From NCBI GenBank assembly GCA_020632715.1, contig JACKFA010000001.1, positions 62,001 through 126,000 on the forward strand: a stretch of DNA of 64,000 nt, written 5' to 3'. The position numbers were made by a program, and so were the translations under genes. The notes under the pieces were generated by a model. The model was not told where the DNA came from. It made no database searches and saw nothing but the letters and a program-made list of their open reading frames with translations. Below are positions 51,200-60,771 of the stretch, piece after piece. The number at the start of each line of letters is the position of its first letter. Within the stretch, counting starts at the first letter, position 1. The stretch is from Deltaproteobacteria bacterium. GTDB taxonomy: Bacteria; Myxococcota_A; UBA9042; PHBI01.

Positions 51200-53299
51200 A
51201 TGCGACTCATCGCCGCCTCATTCGCTATCGTGTTGGGCTCACTCACCGTGGAGGCGTGTTTCCCTGACGCGCCTGCTCACGAGGACACGAGCGACGAGAT
51301 CGCCGAGGACACGGACGTCGCAGGGGTGGACACGGGGGCCACGGACACCCTGGTGAACGACACGTCGGGGGGCGATGACGACAGCGACTCCGCGACCTGC
51401 ACGCAGGACTGCAGGCTGCTCGACACGGCGTGCTCCCGCGGCACATGCGTCGGCGGTCTCTGCCGCCAGGTCCCCATTGAAGGGAGCTGCAACGATGGCT
51501 ACGGATGCACGCGCGACGATCGCTGCGAGGGAGGCGCGTGCGTCGGGACCGCGGTCGCGTGTAGCGATGAGCGCTCTTGCGCGGTGGCGACCTGCACAGA
51601 GCCCGGAGGCACCTGCGAGATCGACTCCAGCGCCTGCGACTGCGCCGTCGACGACGACTGCGACGACCATGACGTCTGCGACGGCGTAGAGCGCTGCGTC
51701 GACGGCCGCTGCGTCGAGGGGGAGCGGGTGACGTGCGTCCCTTCCTCGTCGGCCTGCATCGTCACGGCGTGCGACCCCGCGGACGGTCGATGCCACGACT
51801 CGCCTCGGGATGCTGGCGCGCCATGCACCGACGACGACCGATGTACGCTCGGAGATCACTGCGGCGGAGGCGCCATGGCCGGGGCGTGCGTGCACGACGA
51901 TGTCGTCAGCTGCCCCGCCGCGGATGATTGCCACGACGTCGGGGTCTGCAACGCCCTCTCGGGCGCCTGCTCGTCGCCACTTGCCGTCGACGGCGCGCTC
52001 TGCGAGTCGGCGACCGGGTGGAACGCCGAGAGCGGAGCGCCGGGGACCTGCCACGACGGGGTTTGCCAGAGGCTGCCTCGTGTGTCGGTCGGGCGACGGC
52101 ATGCCTGTGCGGTCTTCTTCGACGGATCGATTCGCTGTTGGGGGGAGGGTCCGCTCGGATACGGCAACACGAGTCGAATTGGCGATGACGCTACGCATCC
52201 GGTGGCAGGGGCTGGTGCCGTCCCCGCACCACCCGCCAGCGGAGTTTTCGCGACAGATGACGGCACCTGCGCCATTAACGCCGATGGATTGAGGTGCTGG
52301 GGGCACAGCAGCTCCTGTCTAGGCTACCCGAGCTGCGCGGGGAGCGGCGATTCACCGGAAACCGTGCCAAATCTCCTGCCCGCTGTGCCGCTCGGCACCT
52401 TCGACGACGGCGCGACCGTGAGCCCCATCAACGGGAGCGGCACGTGGGAGCGCGTCTGCGTCGTCACGGGACGTGGCACCGTCCGGTGTTTCGGCTACGA
52501 GGACGACGAGGCCGCTTGGGGCGTAGGCTATCCCGGTCACAACGCGGTGAACTCCCCGGGGTCTCCAACCCTGGCGGAACTCGGCGACGTCCTCCTGGTC
52601 CCCGCGGGACAGAGCCTTCACGTCACGAGGGTCGTCGTCGGCACGAACACCAACTGCGCAGCCTTCAGCGAGGGGGGCCTGCGGTGCTGGGGTTCCACGA
52701 CCCTCGCTGGTACGGTGTCTCTCGGTGATGGTTACATCGGAGACGACGAGCTTCCGAGCACTGGGCCACTGACGCAACTCGGTTCCGTCTCTCCGGTTGT
52801 GAGCCTTGCCAGCGGTGACGCGCATTTCTGCGTCGTCGAGGAGAACGGCGAGCTCCTCTGCTGGGGTCGCAACGACGTGGGACAGCTCGGCATCGCGTCG
52901 GATGTCACCGTCAAATCCCTCCCGACGTCGAGCTGGCGCGGCTCCAACTTCGTCGCTCGCCAGGTCGCATGCGGCACGTACTCGACGTGCGCCTTGAGCG
53001 ATCTCGGTTTCGTTCGCTGCTGGGGGCAAAACCTCCGCGGCGAGCTCGGCATCGGTAACCGGGAGACCCAAGGGACGAGCGTAGCCAACGCAGGCGACAA
53101 CATCCCTCTCGTGCAACTCGGTGCGCGCGCGGTCGCGATATCCGGAAGCTGGAACACCTACTGCGTCGTCTTGCGCTCTGGGCAAGTCGCGTGCTGGGGT
53201 GCAAACGATACAGGCCAGCTCGGCATCAACTCGACGAACGACTTCGGCGACGATCCATCCGAGTTGAACCCGATCCCGATCGACATGGGACCGCTGTAG
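51200..53299 (+). CDS. Lipoprotein with Cys-rich repeats and RCC1 propeller
   Basis: 699 residues. The signal MRLIAASFAIVLGSLTVEAC has a Cys20 lipobox-like end. An Asp/Thr-rich linker (about 25-65) is followed by Cys-rich CTDC-like repeats (about 66-290: CNDGYGCTRDDRCEGGACVG and similar), the same repeat type as in the giant proteins at 1-15783. Residues about 292-699 form RCC1-like blades with recurrent 'C.....G.+.CWG' (RCWGEG, RCWGHS, LCWGRNDVGQLGI, RCWGQNLRGELGIG, ACWGANDTGQLGI). It is a surface protein of unknown ligand. Codon use is clearly less GC3-biased than in all neighbours, suggesting a different history. A 15-base inverted repeat spans its stop codon. Confidence 0.85.
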   Translation: MRLIAASFAIVLGSLTVEACFPDAPAHEDTSDEIAEDTDVAGVDTGATDTLVNDTSGGDDDSDSATCTQDCRLLDTACSRGTCVGGLCRQVPIEGSCNDGYGCTRDDRCEGGACVGTAVACSDERSCAVATCTEPGGTCEIDSSACDCAVDDDCDDHDVCDGVERCVDGRCVEGERVTCVPSSSACIVTACDPADGRCHDSPRDAGAPCTDDDRCTLGDHCGGGAMAGACVHDDVVSCPAADDCHDVGVCNALSGACSSPLAVDGALCESATGWNAESGAPGTCHDGVCQRLPRVSVGRRHACAVFFDGSIRCWGEGPLGYGNTSRIGDDATHPVAGAGAVPAPPASGVFATDDGTCAINADGLRCWGHSSSCLGYPSCAGSGDSPETVPNLLPAVPLGTFDDGATVSPINGSGTWERVCVVTGRGTVRCFGYEDDEAAWGVGYPGHNAVNSPGSPTLAELGDVLLVPAGQSLHVTRVVVGTNTNCAAFSEGGLRCWGSTTLAGTVSLGDGYIGDDELPSTGPLTQLGSVSPVVSLASGDAHFCVVEENGELLCWGRNDVGQLGIASDVTVKSLPTSSWRGSNFVARQVACGTYSTCALSDLGFVRCWGQNLRGELGIGNRETQGTSVANAGDNIPLVQLGARAVAISGSWNTYCVVLRSGQVACWGANDTGQLGINSTNDFGDDPSELNPIPIDMGPL

Positions 53300-53316
53300 T
53301 CCCCATGTCGATCGGG
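53275..53316. terminator. 15-bp perfect inverted repeat spanning a stop codon, terminator-like
   Basis: CCCGATCGACATGGG (53275-53289) and CCCATGTCGATCGGG (53302-53316) are exact reverse complements around a 12-base loop that contains the TAG stop of the RCC1-like gene. The gene on the other strand ends 23 bases further on, so this is well placed as a shared terminator, although no T-run follows. Confidence 0.6.
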
Positions 53317-53338
53317 CCGCCTAAATACTGTCCCCGCA

Positions 53339-56300
53339 CTACTGCGTGATGATCGGACACGTCGGCGGGGACGTCGGCGTGCTCACCTCCCACGAGGTCG
53401 AAGTCACGCGACGGATCGACATGCCGGCGGGCGCGTCCGCGACGTTCGGCGGGTGAGCGGCGCCGTCGGCCGAGATGAGATTGCTGTTGTTGTTGTCTCC
53501 GTAGACAACCGCGTCGATGGGCTGCGTCGTCGCCGTGATCGCCGATGCCGCCACATGGAACAGCGCGACCCCGTCGCCCGGTGCAGCGCCGTTCTGGATG
53601 TCATTGCTCGATCCGCCCAGGTTCGCGGCGAGGTCGAATACCGGCGAGTAGTTCGCTGCGCTGGAGGTCGGTCCGCCAACGATGAAACACGCACCCGCGG
53701 CGACTGTCCCGGAGAGCTGCTGCTTGCCGTACGTGTAGTTCGTGCCACCCCAGCCGAGCGAGTATCCGGAGAGGTCCAGAGCTGCACCAGAGCCGTTGTA
53801 GAGCATGATCCACTCGAGGTTGTCATCGCCGGCGGAGCCAGTGTCCGCGTCATAGAAAACCTCCGCCAGCACGAGCCCCACGAGGGCCACCTCGCTCACG
53901 GTCACGTCCGCGTCGAGGCTCTCGCCGCCGACCGTCACCTCGACGTTCATCGTCCCGGCCGCGGCGCCCGCAGTCACGACGAAGGTCTTCTCCTGCTCGC
54001 CCGCCGCGAACGCGACCGACGTCGGAGCGCCCGCCGCCACCTCGCCCGTCGCGGTCACCGTCGCCGTGGCACCACCCGCCGGGGCCGGCGCGTCGAGCTT
54101 CAGCGTGAACGTCACGTCGCCGCCCACCGTCACCGTCTCCGTGTCCGGCTCGAGCGACATCGGCACCGGCACGTAGCCCGCCGGCAGCACACGCACGTGC
54201 GCCATCACCGTCACGTCACCCGCGACCGCCGTGATCGTCACGTCCTCGTTCTCCGACACGCCCGTCACCGCCACGCTCTTCGTCTGCTCGCCCACCGCGA
54301 ACGTCACCGACGCCGGCACCGTCGCCGCGGCGCTGCCCGACGACAGCGTCACCGTCAGCGCCTCCGTCGCCGGGCTCGTCAGCGTCAGCGTCAGCGCGTC
54401 GTCGCTCGTCTCGCCGACGTACACGTACGCGAGCTCGGGCCCGACCGACGCCAGCACCGGCGCGCCGTACACCACGTCGCTCGCCATGCGCGGGAGCAGC
54501 TTGTCCCGGTTCCACGTGTACCGGAGGATGCCCGTGATGGACGCGAAGTTCTGCCCCACCGCCGGCTGCGGGTCGATGAGGTAGATCTGGTCGTCCACCG
54601 TGAGGCCGCCCGTCACCGTGAACTCGTTCACCACGGTCTCGCCGGTCTCCGCGTCCGACAGCGCCTTCGTGACCGCCACGTTCGTGACCTTCACGAGCAC
54701 CGCCTCGTACTTCTCGGCGTCCGCCCCGCCCTTCGCGACCGACGCCGGCGGCACCACCGTCGGCTCGATGACCGACGCCGAGCCCGGCGTCTTCTTGGTC
54801 CACGTCACGCCCTCGAGCTCGATCTCGCCGAAGTAGTCGGCCACCGTGCCGGCGACGTCGACGGTGTCGCCGATGGCCGGGCGCGAGTCGCTCCCCGTGA
54901 ACGCGTAGATCGCGCTGTAGCCGACGCCCTCGTAGCCGTCCGCCGCCGGATCCGCCTGCGCCGTGAAGAAGTTCGACCCGACCGCCGTGACGATGAGCCC
55001 CTGCAGGAGCACCTGCGTCCCGACCGTGACCTCGCGCTTCTTCACCGCCCACACCGACGCCGGGCACGGGAGCCCGCCGAGGTTCGAGAACGTCGGGCAC
55101 GCGTCGCAGAGGTCGCCGATGCCGTCGTTGTCGCCGTCCGCCTGGTCCTCGTTCGGGATGCTCGGGCAGTTGTCGGTCGCGTTGAAGAAGCCGTCGCCGT
55201 CGATGTCGTCGGGGTTCACCGAGGTGCACGCCGTCGTGTCCGCGTCGAACGGGCACGGATCGCACGCGTCGCCGAGGCCGTCACCGTCGACGTTCGGCTG
55301 GCTCGTGCCGTCCATCGGGCGGATCGCGTTGAACACGTTCGGGCAGTTGTCGACCGCGTCGGCGATCCCGTCGCCGTCGGCGTCGCCGGCCGACGGGACG
55401 CCCGTGAACTCGCCCGGACGGAACGGCGTGCAGCTCGGCTCGTTCGTCGGGACGCCGCAGAAGAACAGGTCGTAGGAGGTCGGCTCGAGCCGCGCCCGCA
55501 TGTCCGCGAGCGAGATGGTCGTGTAGGTCGACGAGCCCGAGGAGACCGGGCCCTCGAGCTGCTCGGCGACGCAGATCTTCTTGGTCGCGCCGCACACGTC
55601 GAGCGACTCGCACGGCGCCGGCAGCGACGCCGCCGTCGGCCACGTCGAGTGGTCGTACTTCGAGTAGTCGAGCGGCCGGTCGGAGAGCGCGTCCACGAGC
55701 TCCGGCGCGCCGTAGAGCGGCGTCCCGCGCCGGAAGTAGGTGTTGCCGCCGATGGTCTGGGGCGGCCCGCCGCGGAGCGTCAGCTCCACGTCCTTGTCCG
55801 TCGCGTCGAGGATCGCGCGGTAGCCCTTGTTCGTGCGCGCGTCCCAGATCGCGATGTCCGCGACCCGACCGGCCGTGAGGCTGCCGAGCGCGTCGTCCCA
55901 GCCGAGCACCGCGGCCGACCCGCTCGTCGCCATCGCGACGAGCTGCTGGTCGCTGAAGTAGTCGTCCCAGAGCGCGTTCCAGGTCTGCGCGCAGAGGAGC
56001 TCGCGCAGCATCGTGACCGAGCCGCTCGGCGTCCAGTCCGTGCCGAGGCCGATCTGCGCCCCGAGCTTGTGGTAGGTCGGCGCCTCCGCCGTGAAGCCGT
56101 AGAGGTCCGTGTTCGAGCGCGGCGACCACACGAGCCCGACGCCCTCGCCGGCCGCGAGCGCGATGTCCGCCGTCGTGAGGCCGATGCCGTGGATCATCGA
56201 GAAGTTGTCGGCGAGCATGTCGACCGCGCCGTCCTCGAGGTCCGCCATGCACTGGTACTCGTTGCGCGCGCCCTGGATGACGCCCTCGGAGACGTGCGGC

Positions 56301-57226
56301 ACGTACGCCGCGGTGCCCGCGAGGTCCGACTGCGACGGCAGCGAGTAGTTGCCGCAGCCCGAGCTCGTGATGCGCCCGTTGCTGTCGCCGAGCGGGAACG
56401 TGTCGTAGGTCGCGTCGTCGTGGCTCACGCGCTCGAGGTAGTTCGCGCGGTCGAGGTTGCGGAGGAAGCCGCGCTCGGCGCCCGACCCGAAGAGGCTCGT
56501 CGTGCCGGCCATCACCTGCCGCATCTCGCCCCAGGCGTCGCCGAGGGAGTCGCTGTTCTGCGGGCTGCCGGTGAGCTCCGGGCGGCCGTTCGCGCCCGTC
56601 CGCCACTCGTGGCGGTGGTTCCAGCGCGTCGTGCCGTGCGGGATCGGGTCGTCCTGCGTGTAGGTGATGTGGTCATGGGCGTTGATGAGCCCCGGCGACA
56701 CGAGCCCCTCGGGGCAGTTGAAGACCGTGGCGCCCGCGGCCTCCGCGCGCGTGTCGCAGTCGCAGCCCGTGCACGCGACGAAGCCGTTCACGACGAGCAC
56801 CTGGCCCTTCTCGAGGATCCCCTCGGGGAGCACCACGTCGCCGCGGATGAGGAGCGCCGCGTCGTTCGTGCCCGCGACCACGCCGCAGACCTGGCCGCTC
56901 GGGGCGGCGGGGATCGCGGCCTCACAGCCCTGCGGGGGCTCGATGGTGTCGGTGTCCCCGGGGTTCGTCGTGTCCGTCGGCCCGGTGCCGTCGGTCAGCG
57001 TGTCGGTCGGCTCCGAGCTGTCGCCCGTCGTGTCGCCGACGCTGTCCGGGATGGTGGTGTCGCCCGCGTCGGCGTCGCTGGTCGTCGCGTCGCTCGTGTC
57101 GGTCGTGCCGGGCTTCGTGTCGTCGCCGCAGGCGCCGACGGAGAGCGCGAGCGCGAGCCCAAGGGCTGCTGCGAGCGCGCGGTTCGTTCGATGGGGGGTC
57201 GCGGACGTGCGTGTCACCAACAACAT
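53339..57226 (-). CDS. Lipoprotein amidohydrolase fused to TSP3, OB-like, Ig-like and lamin-tail domains
   Basis: 1295 residues from ATG 57226 (GGAGG nine bases upstream). Lipobox VGAC gives Cys33, followed by a Thr/Asp/Gly linker. Residues about 95-500 are a metal-dependent amidohydrolase: LVSPGLINAHDHITYTQ (HxH metal site), IHGIGLT, and GTDWTPSGS with the metal-binding Asp; ring deaminase-like. Residues about 610-725 are thrombospondin type 3 calcium repeats (DADGDGIADAVDNCPN). Residues about 735-910 are an OB/DUF5689-like region. Residues about 920-1115 are two Ig-like/Calx-beta-type domains. Residues about 1120-1295 are a lamin-tail domain (VLAEVFYDADTG, NLEWIMLYNGSGAALDLSGY). It is a secreted or surface enzyme of unknown substrate. 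The frame runs on to 60784 as an artefact. Confidence 0.85.
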   Translation of the reverse strand: MLLVTRTSATPHRTNRALAAALGLALALSVGACGDDTKPGTTDTSDATTSDADAGDTTIPDSVGDTTGDSSEPTDTLTDGTGPTDTTNPGDTDTIEPPQGCEAAIPAAPSGQVCGVVAGTNDAALLIRGDVVLPEGILEKGQVLVVNGFVACTGCDCDTRAEAAGATVFNCPEGLVSPGLINAHDHITYTQDDPIPHGTTRWNHRHEWRTGANGRPELTGSPQNSDSLGDAWGEMRQVMAGTTSLFGSGAERGFLRNLDRANYLERVSHDDATYDTFPLGDSNGRITSSGCGNYSLPSQSDLAGTAAYVPHVSEGVIQGARNEYQCMADLEDGAVDMLADNFSMIHGIGLTTADIALAAGEGVGLVWSPRSNTDLYGFTAEAPTYHKLGAQIGLGTDWTPSGSVTMLRELLCAQTWNALWDDYFSDQQLVAMATSGSAAVLGWDDALGSLTAGRVADIAIWDARTNKGYRAILDATDKDVELTLRGGPPQTIGGNTYFRRGTPLYGAPELVDALSDRPLDYSKYDHSTWPTAASLPAPCESLDVCGATKKICVAEQLEGPVSSGSSTYTTISLADMRARLEPTSYDLFFCGVPTNEPSCTPFRPGEFTGVPSAGDADGDGIADAVDNCPNVFNAIRPMDGTSQPNVDGDGLGDACDPCPFDADTTACTSVNPDDIDGDGFFNATDNCPSIPNEDQADGDNDGIGDLCDACPTFSNLGGLPCPASVWAVKKREVTVGTQVLLQGLIVTAVGSNFFTAQADPAADGYEGVGYSAIYAFTGSDSRPAIGDTVDVAGTVADYFGEIELEGVTWTKKTPGSASVIEPTVVPPASVAKGGADAEKYEAVLVKVTNVAVTKALSDAETGETVVNEFTVTGGLTVDDQIYLIDPQPAVGQNFASITGILRYTWNRDKLLPRMASDVVYGAPVLASVGPELAYVYVGETSDDALTLTLTSPATEALTVTLSSGSAAATVPASVTFAVGEQTKSVAVTGVSENEDVTITAVAGDVTVMAHVRVLPAGYVPVPMSLEPDTETVTVGGDVTFTLKLDAPAPAGGATATVTATGEVAAGAPTSVAFAAGEQEKTFVVTAGAAAGTMNVEVTVGGESLDADVTVSEVALVGLVLAEVFYDADTGSAGDDNLEWIMLYNGSGAALDLSGYSLGWGGTNYTYGKQQLSGTVAAGACFIVGGPTSSAANYSPVFDLAANLGGSSNDIQNGAAPGDGVALFHVAASAITATTQPIDAVVYGDNNNSNLISADGAAHPPNVADAPAGMSIRRVTSTSWEVSTPTSPPTCPIITQ

Positions 57227-57378
57227 AGGAATCGGCCTCCAGCGCGGGGATCTGCCGCGCGCCGACGGTGTAGCAGAAACCAGGGGGCGGAGGACAGTCC
57301 GGCGACGTGAACTCCGCGTGACGACCCCGCGGAGACGCTGTGCCAAAGCGCGCGATCGGCCGCTCGACGCGGCGCCGG

Positions 57379-58674
57379 CTAGCCGAGGAAGAGCCCGGCG
57401 ACGGCGCCCGTCATCATCGCCGCGAGCGTGCCGCCCCACATCGCGCGGAGCCCGAGGCGCGCGAGGTCGCCGCGGCGCTCGGGGGCGATGCCGCTGATGC
57501 CGCCGATCTGGATCCCGACGCTCGCGAAGTTCGCGAAGCCGCAGAGCGCGTAGGACATGATGGTGGCGGTGCGCTCCGTGAGCGGGTGCGCGCTCGCCTG
57601 GATCTGGCCGAGGTCGAGGTAGGCGATGAGCTCGGTCAGCGCGATCTTCTTGCCGAGGAGCATGCCGCTCGTGACCGCCTCGTCCCAAGGGATCCCCATG
57701 AGCCAGGCGAACGGGGCGAAGGCGTACCCGAGGATGACCTCGATGCTGAGGTTCACGTCGAAGAGGCCGCCGATCGCGCCGAGGAGGGCGTTCAGCATGG
57801 CGATGACCGCGACGAAGACGAGCAGCATGGCGAGGATGTTGAGGTAGAGCTTGAGCCCGTCGAGGGTGCCGCGCGAGAGCGCGTCGATGCCGTTGACGTC
57901 GACCTTCTCGTGGGGGAGGACGGCGCCGCCGCGGGTCTCGGGGACCTCCGTCTCGGGGTAGAGGAGCTTCGCGACGGCGAGCGCCGCCGGGGCGGAGAGG
58001 ATGCTCGCGGTGACGAGGTGGCCGGCGATGCCCGCGAGGGGGACGACCGCGACGTAGATGGCCATGACGCCGCCGGCGACGGTCGCGAAGCCGCCGACCA
58101 TGACGGCGTGGAGCTCGCTCATGGTCATCTTCTGGACGTAGGGCTTCACGACGAGGGGGGCCTCGGTCTGCCCGACGAAGATGTTGGCGGCGGCCGACAT
58201 GCTCTCGGCACCGCTCGTGCCGAGGCTCCGCTGCATGACCCAGCCGAAGGCGCGCACGATCCACTGCATGACGCCGTAGTGGTAGAGCACGGTCATGATG
58301 GCCGAGAAGAACATGACCGTGGGGAGGACCCAGAAGGCGAGCGTCTTGAGCGCGGGCGAGACGGTGCCCTGGATGACGGTCGGGACGATGCCCCCTGAGG
58401 CGTCGAAGACCTCGACGCGGTGCTTCTGGATCGACTGGAAGACGAAGTCGCTCCCGGCCTCCGAGAAGGAGACGAGCTCGTGGACGCCCGCGTCGACCGC
58501 GCGGAAGACGTCCTTGCCGATGTCCGGCAGGAGGACGATGGCCGCGAAGACGAGCTGCAGGAGCACGCCCCAGATGACGGGGCGCCAGCGGACGGCCTTG
58601 CGATCGATGGAGAAGGCCCAGGCGACCGCGACGAAGGCGAAGAGCCCGGCGAGCGAGAGCAGACGGTACTCCAT
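57379..58674 (-). CDS. Concentrative nucleoside transporter, NupC/CNT family
   Basis: 431 residues from ATG 58674, the usual CNT length; the upstream extension overlaps pnp and is not supported. It is a polytopic inner-membrane cation-coupled nucleoside importer. Signatures: FSIDRKAVRWRPVIWGVLLQ, the first re-entrant region SAANIFVGQTEAPLVVKPY (G-Q-T-E-A) and the later TIMSYALCGFANFASVGIQI (family SYALCGFANFSSxxI), both forming the nucleoside and sodium sites. It is divergent from the PNPase gene (103 bases between starts). Import of nucleosides next to an RNA-degrading enzyme suits nucleotide recycling; this is inference. Confidence 0.93.
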   Translation of the reverse strand: MEYRLLSLAGLFAFVAVAWAFSIDRKAVRWRPVIWGVLLQLVFAAIVLLPDIGKDVFRAVDAGVHELVSFSEAGSDFVFQSIQKHRVEVFDASGGIVPTVIQGTVSPALKTLAFWVLPTVMFFSAIMTVLYHYGVMQWIVRAFGWVMQRSLGTSGAESMSAAANIFVGQTEAPLVVKPYVQKMTMSELHAVMVGGFATVAGGVMAIYVAVVPLAGIAGHLVTASILSAPAALAVAKLLYPETEVPETRGGAVLPHEKVDVNGIDALSRGTLDGLKLYLNILAMLLVFVAVIAMLNALLGAIGGLFDVNLSIEVILGYAFAPFAWLMGIPWDEAVTSGMLLGKKIALTELIAYLDLGQIQASAHPLTERTATIMSYALCGFANFASVGIQIGGISGIAPERRGDLARLGLRAMWGGTLAAMMTGAVAGLFLG

Positions 58675-58777
58675 GAGGGATAGGCGTAGCACGGGCCGCG
58701 CGGGCTGACCACGGCACCCGCGGACAGGCCGGCGCGGCATCTTCCCAATCGGGCGGCCATCGGCTAGCTTCCCGCCC

Positions 58778-60667
58778 ATGGTTACCCGCGTCACAGCCCA
58801 GCTCTCCGCCGATCCCATCCACCTCGAGACCGGCCACCTCGCGCCGCAGGCGCACGGGGCGGTCCTCGTGCGGCACCGCCAGAGCGCCCTGCTCGCGACG
58901 GTCGTCGCCGCGCCGGACGAGGTCGAGCGCGACTTCTTCCCGCTCACGGTCGAGTACCGCGAGCGCATGAGCGCGGCGGGGCGGATCCCCGGCAACTACC
59001 AGCGCCGCGAGGGCCGCATCGCCGACCGCGAGGTGCTCGTGTCGCGCCTCGTCGACCGCGCGCTGCGGCCGCTCTTCCCGACCGGCTTCCGCGCGGACGT
59101 GCAGGTGCTGATCACCGTGTACGGGGCCGACGAGAAGTCCGACCTCGAGGCGCTCGCGATCCTCGCGGCGTCCGCGGCGCTGCACGTGTCCGACGTGCCG
59201 TTCGACGGGCCCGTGGCGGCGGCGCGGCTCGTCGCGCGCGGCGAGAAGGAGTACGCGCTCGCGTCCGACAAGCTGCGCTCCGACGCCGAGGCCGACTGGC
59301 TCGTCGCGGGCACGCGCGCCGGCGTCGTGATGATCGAGGCGGGGTCCGCGCCCTGCCCGGACGAGGCGGCCGTGGCGTGGCTCGGGCAGGCCCTCGCGAG
59401 CACGGCCCCGCTGCTCGACGCGCTCGATCGGCTGCGCGCCGAGGCCGGCAAGGAGAAGCGGGCGTTCACGCCGGTCGCCGGCGCGGACCACGGCGAGGCG
59501 CGGGCGAAGCTCGCGCGGGGCGAGCGCGCGGACGGGCGACGCCCCGACGAGGTGCGCCCCATCTCGGTCGACGTGGGGTACCTCCCCGGAAACCACGGCT
59601 CCGCCGTGTTCACGCGCGGCGAGACGCAGGCGCTCGTGTCGGTGACGCTCGGCGGCAACGAGGACGCGCAGGACGTCGAGACGGTGTTCGGGAAGACGAG
59701 CGACCACTTCCTCCTGCACTACAACTTCCCGCCGTTCGCGACCGGCGAGTCGCGGGCGCAGCGGGGCCCGGGGCGGCGCGAGATCGGGCACGGGGCGCTC
59801 GCGCGGCGGGCGCTCGCGGCGGTGTTGCCGCGGCGCGAGGAGCTGCCGTGGGTGGTGCGGGTCGTGTCGGACATCCTGTCGTCGAACGGGTCGTCGTCGA
59901 TGGCGACGGTGTGCGGCGGGTCGCTCGCGCTCATGGACGCGGGGGTGCCGATCGCGGCGCCGGTCGCCGGGGTCGCGATGGGGCTCGTGCGCGAGGGCGG
60001 CGCGGACACCGTGCTCACCGACATCACGGGCGCCGAGGACGGCGCCGGCGACATGGATCTGAAGGTTGCGGGCACGCGCGACGGGCTCACGGCCGTGCAG
60101 CTCGACAACAAGCTCGGCGCGATCCCGCTCGCGACGCTCGTGACGGCGCTCGCGGAGGCGCGGCGGGCGCTCCTCGTCATCCTCGGGAAGATGGACGAGG
60201 TGCTCGCGGCGCCGCGGGAGCAGGTGGCGGCGAACGCGCCGCAGATAGGCCAGATCCACGTCGCGAAGCGGCACGTCGGGCGCATCATCGGGCCCGGCGG
60301 GAAGCGGGTGAACGAGATCCAGAGCCAGACGCGCTCGCGCATCGACATCAAGGACTCGGGGCGGATCCGCGTGTCGGCGAAGAGCGCCGAGGACCTCGCG
60401 CTGGCCTTGCAGATCCTGCGCGACGAGGCGACGGACCTGAAGAAAGGCGAGATCTACGACGCCGAGGTCGTCACGGTGAAGGAGTACGGCGCGTTCGTGC
60501 GGGTCGGCGCCCACGAGGGCCTCGTCCACGTCTCGGAGCTCGAGGAGGGCCGGACGGACAAGGTCTCCGACATCGCGAAGGTCGGCGACACGATGCGCGT
60601 GAAGGTGCTCGGCGCGGACAACCGCGGGCGGCTCGAGCTGTCGCGGCGCGCGGCGCTCGAGGGCTGA
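58778..60667 (+). CDS. pnp: Polyribonucleotide nucleotidyltransferase, shortened form
   Basis: 629 residues; typical PNPase is about 700. It degrades RNA 3'-to-5' with phosphate. Order: RNase PH domain 1 (1-205, with FFPLTVEYRERMSAAGRIPG and REVLVSRLVDRALRPLFP), a much reduced middle helical region (about 205-250), RNase PH domain 2 (about 250-475, with GSAVFTRGETQALVSVTLGG, GRREIGHGALARRAL, SNGSSSMATVCGGSLALMDAG and GAEDGAGDMDLKVAGT), KH domain (HVGRIIGPGGKRVNEIQ, about 508-550) and S1 domain (about 563-627). The catalytic Asp residues in EDGAGDMD are kept. The usual helical domain appears about 60-70 residues short. No rpsO lies upstream, so a second, standard pnp may exist elsewhere. Confidence 0.93.
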   Translation: MVTRVTAQLSADPIHLETGHLAPQAHGAVLVRHRQSALLATVVAAPDEVERDFFPLTVEYRERMSAAGRIPGNYQRREGRIADREVLVSRLVDRALRPLFPTGFRADVQVLITVYGADEKSDLEALAILAASAALHVSDVPFDGPVAAARLVARGEKEYALASDKLRSDAEADWLVAGTRAGVVMIEAGSAPCPDEAAVAWLGQALASTAPLLDALDRLRAEAGKEKRAFTPVAGADHGEARAKLARGERADGRRPDEVRPISVDVGYLPGNHGSAVFTRGETQALVSVTLGGNEDAQDVETVFGKTSDHFLLHYNFPPFATGESRAQRGPGRREIGHGALARRALAAVLPRREELPWVVRVVSDILSSNGSSSMATVCGGSLALMDAGVPIAAPVAGVAMGLVREGGADTVLTDITGAEDGAGDMDLKVAGTRDGLTAVQLDNKLGAIPLATLVTALAEARRALLVILGKMDEVLAAPREQVAANAPQIGQIHVAKRHVGRIIGPGGKRVNEIQSQTRSRIDIKDSGRIRVSAKSAEDLALALQILRDEATDLKKGEIYDAEVVTVKEYGAFVRVGAHEGLVHVSELEEGRTDKVSDIAKVGDTMRVKVLGADNRGRLELSRRAALEG

Positions 60668-60771
60668 GGGCGGCTCAGCGCGCGGCGGCGTCGACCGCTG
60701 GGCGCGGGAAGCACGACGACAGTTTGGCCGAGGGGGCCCGAGAATCTCGCGCATCGGCGCAGAGGCGGTAG

